A stretch of 56,790 nucleotides of DNA from an uncultured Porphyromonadaceae bacterium (GTDB lineage: Bacteria; Bacteroidota; Bacteroidia; Bacteroidales; Muribaculaceae): the NCBI GenBank assembly GCA_946187345.1, contig CAMHQD010000014.1, forward strand, positions 1 through 56,790, in the 5' to 3' direction. A model generated the notes under the pieces. It worked only from the letters and a program-made list of their open reading frames with translations, was not told where the DNA came from and did not search any database. This document shows, piece by piece, positions 23,071-31,174 of this stretch (position 1 is its first letter; each line of letters starts with the position of its first letter). Position numbers and translations under genes: made by a program.

Positions 23071-23679
23071 ATGGACTGGAGCGAAGTGTTGAATGTCATT
23101 CTTGGGGGCGGTCTTGCCGCCACCATCATCGCCATCGTGACCCTGCGCAGTACCATGCGCAAGGCCAAGGCCGAGGCCGAGAAAGCCAAGGCTGAGGCCA
23201 ACACGGTGAACATCACCAACACCGAGCAGGCCACGAGCATATTGGTGAAGAACATTGTTGAACCATTAAGGCAAGAATTAGATGCGACCCGCAGAGACCT
23301 CGGCGCGACCAAGCGCGAAATGGCACGTCTTCGCAAGGCGATTGACGATGCCAACAGTTGCAAGTATAGTGATAACTGCCCTGTGCTTAGGCGCATGCAG
23401 TACCAGCAAAAAGGCCCAGAGCGCAAGCCAGACCGTAGAGACACGCCAAAAGGTGGAACGCACGGTGATGGACAGCACAAGGGAGGTGACCGTGGTGCGT
23501 CAGCAAGCCGTGACCGTTCCCGAGAGCAAGGTGACGGTGACGATAGTGAAGGACAGCCTCCTTCGGTTGCCCGAGGGCGCGAGTTGGACGGGCCGCAGCG
23601 GTCAAGCCAACGTGAACGTGCAGCGCAGGGCTGCCACCGACGGCAAGCCAGAGGTGATAGTCGTGGAGGCCACGTGTGA
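23071..23679 (+). CDS. Single-span membrane protein of the lysis cassette
   Basis: A 202-residue open frame. Residues ~7-25 (VLNVILGGGLAATIIAIVTL) are a membrane span; residues ~28-100 are a coiled coil (KAEAEKAKAEANTV, ELDATRRDLGATKREMARL) ending in CKYSDNCPVL. This resembles small phage holin or inner-membrane spanin-like proteins. After about residue 110 the frame overlaps the next gene and becomes Arg/Gly/Asp-rich, so the real functional part is probably the first ~110 residues. The 332-bp overlap recalls the nested Rz/Rz1 arrangement. Confidence 0.65.
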   Translation: MDWSEVLNVILGGGLAATIIAIVTLRSTMRKAKAEAEKAKAEANTVNITNTEQATSILVKNIVEPLRQELDATRRDLGATKREMARLRKAIDDANSCKYSDNCPVLRRMQYQQKGPERKPDRRDTPKGGTHGDGQHKGGDRGASASRDRSREQGDGDDSEGQPPSVARGRELDGPQRSSQRERAAQGCHRRQARGDSRGGHV

Positions 23680-23917
23680 CAGCCTTCAGCTGCAGTGCGA
23701 GCGTTATGAGCAGACCATTGCGACCCAGCAGCGAGCGATTGACGCACTGGCCGATGCCGGCTACCGGCTTTATGCCGAGCAGAGCGAGGAAGTGAAAGAG
23801 AAGCCTCCCAACGGCATTAAAACGGCGTTAAAATGGCTTTTCACCGGTATTATAATCGGCCTGTTGCTGGGCCGCATCAAAGCGATAATCAAATTTGTTA
23901 AACGAATAAAACAGTAA
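23348..23917 (+). CDS. Unimolecular-spanin-like lipoprotein
   Basis: A 189-residue protein from the ATG at 23348; an earlier in-frame start at 23282 lies deeper in the upstream gene. An N-terminal signal with lipobox (ALCLGAC) anchors it to the outer membrane. The middle is a periplasmic rod of strands (VTVPESKVTVTIVKD, VNVQRRA, VIVVEA) and a helix (QTIATQQRAIDALAD). The C-terminus has a membrane span (LKWLFTGIIIGLLLG, ~160-174) and a basic end. A lipid anchor at one end and a span at the other is the layout of unimolecular spanins such as phage T1 gp11, which fuse the two membranes at lysis. It is embedded out of frame in the preceding gene. Confidence 0.65.
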   Translation: MPTVASIVITALCLGACSTSKKAQSASQTVETRQKVERTVMDSTREVTVVRQQAVTVPESKVTVTIVKDSLLRLPEGASWTGRSGQANVNVQRRAATDGKPEVIVVEATCDSLQLQCERYEQTIATQQRAIDALADAGYRLYAEQSEEVKEKPPNGIKTALKWLFTGIIIGLLLGRIKAIIKFVKRIKQ

Positions 23918-23923
23918 ATAATT

Positions 23924-24370
23924 ATGGCATACAGAGATGGAACCGACCTAATTTTGGGCTTTGTCATTGACGAGACGTTCTGGCCCTTTGGCCACTCTAC
24001 CGGTTGCAAGATCAGCGACTCGAGCGAGACCGGCGAGCGCGTGACCAAAGAAGCGTCAAGCGGCAAGTGGAAAGAGAAATATATCAAGAGCCTTGCCGAG
24101 AGCATCCAGGCCGACGGCTTTGTGTACGATGGTGACGATGCAGCGCAGAAGGTGGGCTTGCCCACCCTGAAAGAGGCCTGGCTTGCCGCCAAGCCCGTCA
24201 AGGCCCGCTACGCGTACCGCGGCGAGGAGAACACCAAGTATTACGAGGGCGACTATGTCATCACCTCACTGGAGAACGACGGCCAGGCCGGCGACGACGA
24301 GAAGTACAGCATCACGCTCGAGAACAGTGGAGCCATCACGCCTCATGTGCCCGCTGGCAATAACGGTTAA
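23924..24370 (+). CDS. Major tail tube protein
   Basis: A 148-residue, beta-rich protein placed before the frameshifted tail chaperones, where siphoviruses keep the tail tube gene. The N-terminal GFVIDETFWPFGHSTGCKISDSSET and central KAGKWKEK-like stretch fit the TP901-1-type tube fold. Its stop and the next start share a base (TAATG at 24368-24372). Confidence 0.7.
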   Translation: MAYRDGTDLILGFVIDETFWPFGHSTGCKISDSSETGERVTKEASSGKWKEKYIKSLAESIQADGFVYDGDDAAQKVGLPTLKEAWLAAKPVKARYAYRGEENTKYYEGDYVITSLENDGQAGDDEKYSITLENSGAITPHVPAGNNG

Positions 24371-24675
24371 TGACGATGAAGACCAAGATCATCATAGGAG
24401 GCAAGGAATATCCGTGCCGCGTGACCATGGGTGCGCTGCTTCGCTTCAAGCGCGAGACCGGCCATGACGTGAGTACCCTGAACGAGGGTGACGTGGAGGA
24501 ACTGCTAACGCTGCTGTACCTGTGCGTGCTGAGCGCGTGCAAGGCCGACGGTGTGGAGTTTGGGCTGACCCTTGAGGAGTTTGCCGACTCGCTGGATGCC
24601 CAGGAGATGAACTCCTTTTATGCCAGCATGGCATCGGGCGCTGAAAAAAAAACGGTGAAGAAGGCGGCGAAGTAG
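24370..24675 (+). CDS. Tail assembly chaperone (lambda G-like)
   Basis: A 101-residue, mostly helical protein (KTKIIIGGKEYPCRVT, then ALLRFKRETGHDVSTL). Near its end (24644-24652) nine A form the slippery site A AAA AAA in frame, before the short tail KTVKKAAK and stop. A fraction of ribosomes should shift -1 into the frame that contains 24720-25001, giving a G-T-type fusion of about 210 residues. G and GT coat the tape measure protein and recruit tube subunits during tail assembly. Confidence 0.85.
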   Translation: MTMKTKIIIGGKEYPCRVTMGALLRFKRETGHDVSTLNEGDVEELLTLLYLCVLSACKADGVEFGLTLEEFADSLDAQEMNSFYASMASGAEKKTVKKAAK

Positions 24676-25001
24676 CCGACATCGAGGAACTGTTAGGACT
24701 TGCGCTGGGGTGCATCGGGATGAGCATTGATGACTTTGCCCGGTGCACCCCGGCTGAGTTTTGGCAGGTTGCCGAACAGTGGCGCAAGCGAGCTGAGGCT
24801 GTTGAGCGTGGCGAGTGGGAGCGCAGCCGCTGGCTGGCGATGTGCATGCTGCAGCCGTGGAGCAAGAAACAACTCAAGGCAGAGGACGTGTGCGTGTTCC
24901 CATGGGAGAAGAAACAAGAAACGCCGCCCGAGCGGCAACTGAGTGCCGAGGAGCAGCGTGCGCGTTATGAGGCAGCAAAGAGGCGATACGGCATCGGTTA
25001 A
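24651..25001 (+). CDS. Tail chaperone T domain, reached by -1 frameshift
   Basis: The -1 frame after the A9 run at 24644-24652 reads on without a stop through an acidic linker (NGEEGGEVADIEELLGLALG) into the protein with SIDDFARCTPAEFWQV and an ATG at 24720. Residues continue with charged helices to 25001. The fusion with the G-like part is about 210 residues. The downstream frame could also start alone at 24720 (93 residues), but the slippery run and open linker are the normal tail-chaperone arrangement. Confidence 0.8.
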   Translation, partial: NGEEGGEVADIEELLGLALGCIGMSIDDFARCTPAEFWQVAEQWRKRAEAVERGEWERSRWLAMCMLQPWSKKQLKAEDVCVFPWEKKQETPPERQLSAEEQRARYEAAKRRYGIG

Positions 25002-25117
25002 CGTTGCTCTTTGCCGTGACGTTTCCCGTGTTCAGCCTCATCCCATTGGCCTTTGAAAATGAAATAGCCAAGGATACCGCCAACAATCATACATAATATG
25101 GCAATATATGGACCCAT
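24998..25117 (-). CDS. 39-residue membrane protein, antisense in the tail operon
   Basis: An ATG at 25117 opens a 39-codon frame on the minus strand: residues 3-21 form a hydrophobic span (PYIAILCMIVGGILGYFIF), then a charged tail (KGQWDEAEHGKRHGKEQ). The gap between the tail chaperone and tape measure holds nothing else. A near-perfect host-type promoter points into it (25150-25180) with a ~25-nt leader. A gene with its own promoter inside a late operon has the form of a moron expressed by the lysogen; a role in superinfection exclusion is possible but not shown. Confidence 0.55.
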   Translation of the reverse strand: MGPYIAILCMIVGGILGYFIFKGQWDEAEHGKRHGKEQR

Positions 25118-25149
25118 GTCGATAATGCTTTACATTGTTTTGACTGGTG

Positions 25150-25180
25150 CAAATATACAAAGTTTAATTGAAATGACAAA
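25150..25180 (-). promoter_or_regulatory. Host-type promoter of the antisense small gene
   Basis: On the minus strand TTTG (25180-25177), a 19-bp spacer and TATATTTG (25157-25150) match the Bacteroidota consensus exactly. It faces the 39-codon frame and opposes the tail operon. Confidence 0.7.
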
Positions 25181-28100
25181 ATGGACAAGACGGTAAAATT
25201 CAAGATTGAACTTGAAACCAATGGTCAGAAGGTGCTTCATGATGTGACTGTAAGTACAGGTGAACTTCGTGACGCGCTTGTTGAGGTTGGCAAAGAGGCG
25301 AAGCTGAGTGCGGAGAAGATGACCTCATTGGCATCTACCAGCATGATGGTTGATGCGCTTACCAATGTGGTCGATCGTCTATGCTCGTCCGTAAATGGCC
25401 TTGCCGATGACTGGAACTCATTTGACAAAGGAATGCGAGCCGTGAACACGATGGCCGGCAAGAATGCTGAGGACTTGGGCAAACTTAAAGACCAGGTTGC
25501 CGCACTTGGCAATGAGATACCCAAGACCAAAGAGGAGTTGTCTGCCGGTTTGTACCAGGTCATCAGTAACGGAGTCCCTGAAAATAACTGGATAGCATTT
25601 CTTGAGCAGAGTGCTAAAGCCAGTGTGGGTGGTATCGCCGACCTTGGTCAGACTGTTACTGTCACCAGCACCATCATTAAGAACTATGGTCTCGAGTGGG
25701 ATAAAGCAGGAGAGATTCAGGATAAGATACAGATGACCGCCAAGAACGGTGTGACCAGTTTCGAGCAGTTGGCGGCTGCCTTGCCTCGTGTGAGCGGTAA
25801 CGCTGCCACGCTTGGCGTGAGTATCGATGAATTGATGGCCACTTTTGCAACCCTTACCGGTGTATCTGGTAACACCGCCGAAGTCAGCACCCAACTTGCC
25901 GCTGTTTTCACCGCTCTTGTCAAACCATCGAGTGAAGCCACGAAGATGGCACAGGAGATGGGCATACAGTTCGATGCTGCAGCCATCCGTGCGCAGGGTG
26001 GCATGCGAAACTTCCTGACCCAGTTGGATGCCGACATCACCAAGTATGCCAGTGCCCACAACATGCTCAAGGAGGAAATATACGGCAAGTTGTTCGGTAG
26101 TGCTGAGTCGTTGCGTGCTCTCACCCCGTTGACCGGTGAGCTCGCCAGCAAGTTCAGCGAGAACGTTGACGCGATGGCTGGCAGCGAGGGCACCATTGAG
26201 CAAGCCTTCGAGAATATGGCTGGCAGTGGTGAGAGCGTCACCCAGATGCTGCGTAACCAGCTCAGCACGATGTTTGACTGGGCGGGTAGTATTGCCAGCA
26301 CCATACAGCCGTACCTTACATTTATAGCCATCGGTGGGCAGGCAATAACCGGCATCATGCTGCTCGGCAAAGCCCTCGGAACCGCGACGGCAGCTATTAG
26401 ATCCTTTGCAGTGGCTCAACGATCAGGTGCAGCGGCTACCGCTTTGGCAACCCTGCATGAGCGCATCTCCACCATTGCCCGTAACATGCTGACTGCTGCC
26501 ACTGGCTCCGCCACAGTGTCGACCGCCGCATTGACAGTGGCCACTATAGCCTTATATGCTGCTCTCACCATGGGTCTGTCGGCTGTGATTACTGGTCTTG
26601 TTGCATTGTTCTCCAGCCTCAGTGATGAGACAGGAGAACTGGATGACAAGACTCGAAGCCTCATTGATGCCGAAGAACGTGCAAAACGCGAGAATGAGGC
26701 TGTCGAGCAAATGCGTCAGCAAGAGCAAAAGACTTTGGAGAATGTGCGTGCAGAATTGGAGTTGAACATCGCCAAGACAAAAGACTTCAAAGGATCTAAA
26801 GCCGATGAAAAGAAGATTGTCGATGAACTGAACAACACCTATGGGGCGACGATGGGCTATTTCTCCAGTGTCGCCGATTGGTATAAAGCACTTGTCGCCA
26901 ACAGTGAGGCCTACTGCCAGCAGATGATCATCGAGGCCCGCACTCGAATGCTTGCCAATCAGATTGCACAGAAAGAGCAGGAGAATTATGACATCACCCA
27001 CAACGCTGATGGTTCAACAAGACGTTACAGTACAAGAAAGAGAAGCCATACTGAAACAGATTGGGATAGAACATATCAGGGCGCCGATGGTATGACTTAT
27101 TATGGGACAAAGGTTGTCTATGATGATTCTGATTTAGACAAAGCGCAAAAGGCCTATGATGCTAATAATGCGTTTATACAAAGCAGAAAGAAACAAATGC
27201 AGGATCTTGCTCGTCAGCGTACAAAAATGCCAGTCACGGGCAGCCCCCACCGTCCAGCTGCACCGACAGGTGGCGGCGCAGGATCGGGCGGTAGTTCCAA
27301 CAGCGATAAGAACAAAAACAACACCAACACCGATAAGGAGAAGACGCGCCAGCAGGAACTCAACAAGCTCATCAGTGATGCGCAGAACGAGTATGTCGAT
27401 GCCAGCGAGACCGAGCGTGCAGAGATAGCCAAGAAGATTGTCGCTTACCGTGCCGAACTCGACCTGATAGAGACCCTGCAGAAGAAGGCGATGGTTCCCG
27501 AGGAACTGAAAACCATCCAGGACATCGACGATGCCCTCGCATACCAGCAAGCCCTGCGCAAGCACGCCAACAAAGAGAATATTGCCGGCATTGATGCCGA
27601 GATTGACAAGCTGGAACAGCAACGCGCCGAGATGCAGCGTCCCGCCCAACTCAAATCATTGGAGGACATCGACGCTGAGATCACCTACCAGCAGAGCCTA
27701 CGCAAACGTGCCACCGCCGAGACGATAGGCGGAATAGATGCCGAGATAGAGAGGCTGGAAGGATTGCGTAAAACCTTGGAGCGTTCTGGCCACAAGGAGT
27801 TGGCCATAAAAGAGATTGCAACCTACGAGCAACTTGACAAGGAACTCGCCTATTATACTGACCTGCTCAACACCTCGAGTGAGAAAGACCGTGCCAGCAT
27901 ACAGCAACGCATCAATGCGCTGAATGAGTTACGCCAGACTTGGGATGAGGCTCTTGCCGAGTTGAAGAAGCCAGGCGAGATTGCCACGCTTGATACGATG
28001 GAGAAACTTGATGAAGCCATCACCTACTATCAGACCAAGCAAAAGAAAGCCACCGGCGAGGAGGTTGACAATATAGGCAAGACGATTGCGGCATTAGAGC

Positions 28101-28999
28101 GCAAGCGTGCCGCTATGCTGCGAGGAACTGACCTGCAGGAACAGTTGCGCGAAGCCAATGCGACGAATGCTTTGAGCGGTCGCGAGTATCGTGTGAAGGT
28201 TAGCGGCATGGGCTTCGACGCTTTGACGGAGAAGATCCGTGACCTGCAGATGATGTTGAGCGACACCGAGAACCCCGTGACAGGTGCGCAACGCAAGGAC
28301 ATCGAGGAACTGATCAAGATATATGAGAAGTGGCGCAAGGAGTGCGTGAAGTCAATGGACACGGTGAAGAAAGGCTGGTCGAGCCTGAAAGGCGTGGGCG
28401 ACAGCGTTGAGGGCATCACCGACGCATTGAAAGGCAACGGCGATGCCTGGCAGAAAGTGACGGCTGTTATAGACGGTGTGCTGCAGTTGTATGACTCCTT
28501 TTCTGGCATTATCGAGATAATCCAGATGCTGACCATGGCAACGCAAGGCCACACAGCCGCTAAGGCTGTTGAGGCAGCAACTGTCACAGAAGGTGCGGCC
28601 ATGGAGGTGGGTGCCACCACCAGTATCGCCGAAGCCAACATCGTTGAAGCCAATAGTGCTGTTGCCGCCGCAGCCGCTGAGACCATGAAAGCCCACGCAA
28701 GCATACCATGGGTAGGTATCGCCATCGGTGCCGGCATGGTGGCCACGATGCTTGGTCTGCTTTTCGCCTTGCCGAAGTTTGCCGACGGCGGTCTGGCCTA
28801 CGGTCCGACGCTGGGTTTGTTCGGCGAGTATGCCGGCGCGAGCAACAACCCCGAGGTCGTTGCCCCGCTGAGCAAGTTGAAAGGGATGCTTGCCGACGTG
28901 GGCGGCTTGGGCGGTGGCCGTGTTGTGTTCAAGATAGAAGGGCGCACCCTGGTGGGCATCTTGAAAAAAGAGACCACCCATCAAGCCCGCACCAAATAA
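25181..28999 (+). CDS. Tail tape measure protein
   Basis: A 1272-residue protein. The first ~360 residues follow the TP901-type tape measure core (DWNSFDKGMRAVNTMAGK, GLYQVISNGVPENNWIAFL, ALPRVSGNAATLGVSIDELMATFATLTG). Hydrophobic segments lie at ~370-395, ~440-475 and ~1180-1205. A Gly/Ser/Asn-rich linker (~690-715) separates the core from a run of four coiled-coil units (~779-980, DNA 27515-28122). The length implies a tail of roughly 190 nm at 1.5 Angstrom per residue, typical of siphoviruses. It precedes the tail-tip genes. Confidence 0.9.
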   Translation: MDKTVKFKIELETNGQKVLHDVTVSTGELRDALVEVGKEAKLSAEKMTSLASTSMMVDALTNVVDRLCSSVNGLADDWNSFDKGMRAVNTMAGKNAEDLGKLKDQVAALGNEIPKTKEELSAGLYQVISNGVPENNWIAFLEQSAKASVGGIADLGQTVTVTSTIIKNYGLEWDKAGEIQDKIQMTAKNGVTSFEQLAAALPRVSGNAATLGVSIDELMATFATLTGVSGNTAEVSTQLAAVFTALVKPSSEATKMAQEMGIQFDAAAIRAQGGMRNFLTQLDADITKYASAHNMLKEEIYGKLFGSAESLRALTPLTGELASKFSENVDAMAGSEGTIEQAFENMAGSGESVTQMLRNQLSTMFDWAGSIASTIQPYLTFIAIGGQAITGIMLLGKALGTATAAIRSFAVAQRSGAAATALATLHERISTIARNMLTAATGSATVSTAALTVATIALYAALTMGLSAVITGLVALFSSLSDETGELDDKTRSLIDAEERAKRENEAVEQMRQQEQKTLENVRAELELNIAKTKDFKGSKADEKKIVDELNNTYGATMGYFSSVADWYKALVANSEAYCQQMIIEARTRMLANQIAQKEQENYDITHNADGSTRRYSTRKRSHTETDWDRTYQGADGMTYYGTKVVYDDSDLDKAQKAYDANNAFIQSRKKQMQDLARQRTKMPVTGSPHRPAAPTGGGAGSGGSSNSDKNKNNTNTDKEKTRQQELNKLISDAQNEYVDASETERAEIAKKIVAYRAELDLIETLQKKAMVPEELKTIQDIDDALAYQQALRKHANKENIAGIDAEIDKLEQQRAEMQRPAQLKSLEDIDAEITYQQSLRKRATAETIGGIDAEIERLEGLRKTLERSGHKELAIKEIATYEQLDKELAYYTDLLNTSSEKDRASIQQRINALNELRQTWDEALAELKKPGEIATLDTMEKLDEAITYYQTKQKKATGEEVDNIGKTIAALERKRAAMLRGTDLQEQLREANATNALSGREYRVKVSGMGFDALTEKIRDLQMMLSDTENPVTGAQRKDIEELIKIYEKWRKECVKSMDTVKKGWSSLKGVGDSVEGITDALKGNGDAWQKVTAVIDGVLQLYDSFSGIIEIIQMLTMATQGHTAAKAVEAATVTEGAAMEVGATTSIAEANIVEANSAVAAAAAETMKAHASIPWVGIAIGAGMVATMLGLLFALPKFADGGLAYGPTLGLFGEYAGASNNPEVVAPLSKLKGMLADVGGLGGGRVVFKIEGRTLVGILKKETTHQARTK
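27515..28122 (+). repeat. Four protein repeats inside the tape measure gene
   Basis: Four units of about 48-55 residues, each beginning with a D-[IL]-D/L-D-x-[AE]-[IL]-x-Y core (DIDDALAYQQALRK, DIDAEITYQQSLRK, QLDKELAYYTDLLN, KLDEAITYYQTKQK) and ending in a Leu/Glu/Arg helix. Units 1 and 2 are nearly alike, pointing to recent duplication. Tail length could change by gain or loss of units. Confidence 0.75.
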
Positions 29000-29017
29000 C
29001 AACAAAACAGAGAGACC

Positions 29018-31162
29018 ATGGCAAGAGCAATGCAAACGATATACAGCGCCAGGATCAGGAGCGAGCGCGAGACCGTGTGGGACATCCATGTGAAGAGTAG
29101 CCTCGCCGGAGCCCTTGACAAACGCCGCGACGTGGCCCTGCTTCGTGAGGGTGCCGCTGTGATAGAATGGGGTGAGGTAGGCAAACTCGACCCTGTTGCC
29201 GGCAGCAGTTTGACGCTGACCCTACTGAGCGAGAGCGACAGGGAGTTCCTGTGGCTGTGGCAGGTGGAGGTGGGCACAGTGCGTTGTGACGTGTACCGCA
29301 ACGGTTCGTTGTACTGGAGCGGCGTGCTTGACACCGAGCTCTATGAGGAGCCTTACACCTGGGTGAGCGACTATGAGGTTGCCGTGACCTTCAGCGACCT
29401 CGCTGTGCTTGACCGCTTGAAATGGAGCGGCGAGGGCCTGTGGAGCGTGCGCGGCATTATAGACCACTGCATCAGTGAGAGCGGTGTGAACGTGAGCGGT
29501 TTGCAGCTGCAGCACTCGCTGTGCTCCTACAGCAGCGGCAGCGGCGACAGTCCGATTGACCTCTCCACCCTTCATGTCAATGCCGCCAACTTCTATGACG
29601 AAGACGGTGAGGCCATGACCCTGCGCGAGGTGCTCGAGGCTGTGCTGCAACCTCTTGCCTTGCGCATCACCCAGAAAGCCGGAAGGCTGTGGCTCCAGGA
29701 TCTGCACACACTGGCCACGACTGTACCCACCCAGCAGGTTGAGTGGCTTGCCGATGACGGCGTGCTGGGTGTCGATAAGGTGTATAACAACATGAAGGTG
29801 ACCTTCTCGCCCTATGGTGATGCCAAGTTAATCGACGGCAATGTTGACCATGACGATGTGCTGAAAGGGCACAGTTCGGGCACGATGATCAAGACCGGCA
29901 ACAACTGGGCAGAGGCCGCCGACGGCTTCTCGATATGCTATGGCGACCAGGACGGGTTGGGGCTGACCCTGCAGAACGGCGCCAAGTGGTACAGGATAGA
30001 CAGCGTGTGGAGCGGCAGCGACGAAGCCGGCATCCTGTGGGCCTACCGTGGCGGCAGCAGCGCATACAGTTACAACCAACTGCACTGCAACGACAGCATG
30101 CCCAGGGCGATGCAGAACGGCCAGTGCGTGGCCGTGCCGATCATCACCAGCGGCAGAGTGTGGGTAGGTCAAGGGAACAACATTTACCACCAGTTGAAGG
30201 TGACGCTGAGCGTGCTTGCCGATGTGAGGTACAACCCCTTTGAGAGCGAGGCAAACGAGAACGAGGAGGGCAATTGGCAGCGCCTGAAAGACTGGGTGAA
30301 CTTCGCCTACGTGCCCGTGATGCTCCGCCTGCGCGATGCCAACGGCAACGTGCTGTACCATTATGAGAACAACGGCGTGCAGGAGGGCAACGGTTGGGAA
30401 CACACCGCGCAGAACAGCGGCTGGGTTGCAGGCGACGGCACGTGGGGCTGCATGTGGCTGTGCTACTATGACCAAGAAGACCGCAAGAGTGCGAGCGGCC
30501 TGGGCGGATGGAAAAAGAACCGCCCGATTATCGGCTACTACCGAGGCGGACTGCCCAAACGCTTCACCGCCATGGGCGAGGGCGAGTATATCAAACTGCC
30601 CCCGGTAGCCGGCTGGCTTGAACTGGAGGTCGGTCGCGGTCTCTATCAGTTTGACTACAAACGCGAGGAGAAAGACATCTACTCGCGTCTGCGGTGGCTG
30701 ATGTATAAAGCCCCGACCATCGAGATTGTGAAAGCCGACGGCACCAAGACCGAGCAGAACGATGTGGAGGACAGCGCATGGCTGCTGCGTGCCGCTCAGG
30801 AAACCCTCGAGATAGACACCAGCGTGGGCACCACCGGCACCCGCCGCTTCCTGCCCAACTGCAAGGGTGTGCTGCTTGACAGCAATGCTTCGCCTGTGCG
30901 CACGCTGGGTCGTGCCGGAGTGAACGACCGCGTGGAGCGTCTGCTGATAGGTACCGCCTACAGCCAGTACGGGAGCCGTCACCAGACATTGGGCGGTAGC
31001 GTGCGTCTGCTGCATGAGATGAGAGCCTTGACCGATGCCACCAGCGCGGGCCGCTACATGGTGCTGAGCGAGGTTCAGACCCTTGTGGAAGACAAGAGCG
31101 AGGTGTTGCTGTGTGAGGTGAGCGAGGACAACTACGAGGGCATTGAGTGGGAAACCAACTAA
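29018..31162 (+). CDS. Tail-tip protein (distal tail/hub type)
   Basis: A 714-residue protein directly after the tape measure, where siphoviruses encode the distal tail and hub. The N-terminal ~130 residues (SERETVWDIHVKSSLAGAL, CDVYRNGSLYWSGVLDTE, YEVAVTFSDLAVLDRLKW) look like a Dit-type beta-sandwich; the following domain (TLREVLEAVLQPLALRIT) fits a hub. The C-terminal half is Trp/Tyr-rich beta structure. No lytic motif recognised. Assigned by order and fold hints only. Confidence 0.6.
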   Translation: MARAMQTIYSARIRSERETVWDIHVKSSLAGALDKRRDVALLREGAAVIEWGEVGKLDPVAGSSLTLTLLSESDREFLWLWQVEVGTVRCDVYRNGSLYWSGVLDTELYEEPYTWVSDYEVAVTFSDLAVLDRLKWSGEGLWSVRGIIDHCISESGVNVSGLQLQHSLCSYSSGSGDSPIDLSTLHVNAANFYDEDGEAMTLREVLEAVLQPLALRITQKAGRLWLQDLHTLATTVPTQQVEWLADDGVLGVDKVYNNMKVTFSPYGDAKLIDGNVDHDDVLKGHSSGTMIKTGNNWAEAADGFSICYGDQDGLGLTLQNGAKWYRIDSVWSGSDEAGILWAYRGGSSAYSYNQLHCNDSMPRAMQNGQCVAVPIITSGRVWVGQGNNIYHQLKVTLSVLADVRYNPFESEANENEEGNWQRLKDWVNFAYVPVMLRLRDANGNVLYHYENNGVQEGNGWEHTAQNSGWVAGDGTWGCMWLCYYDQEDRKSASGLGGWKKNRPIIGYYRGGLPKRFTAMGEGEYIKLPPVAGWLELEVGRGLYQFDYKREEKDIYSRLRWLMYKAPTIEIVKADGTKTEQNDVEDSAWLLRAAQETLEIDTSVGTTGTRRFLPNCKGVLLDSNASPVRTLGRAGVNDRVERLLIGTAYSQYGSRHQTLGGSVRLLHEMRALTDATSAGRYMVLSEVQTLVEDKSEVLLCEVSEDNYEGIEWETN

Positions 31163-31174
31163 CAAGATAAGATT

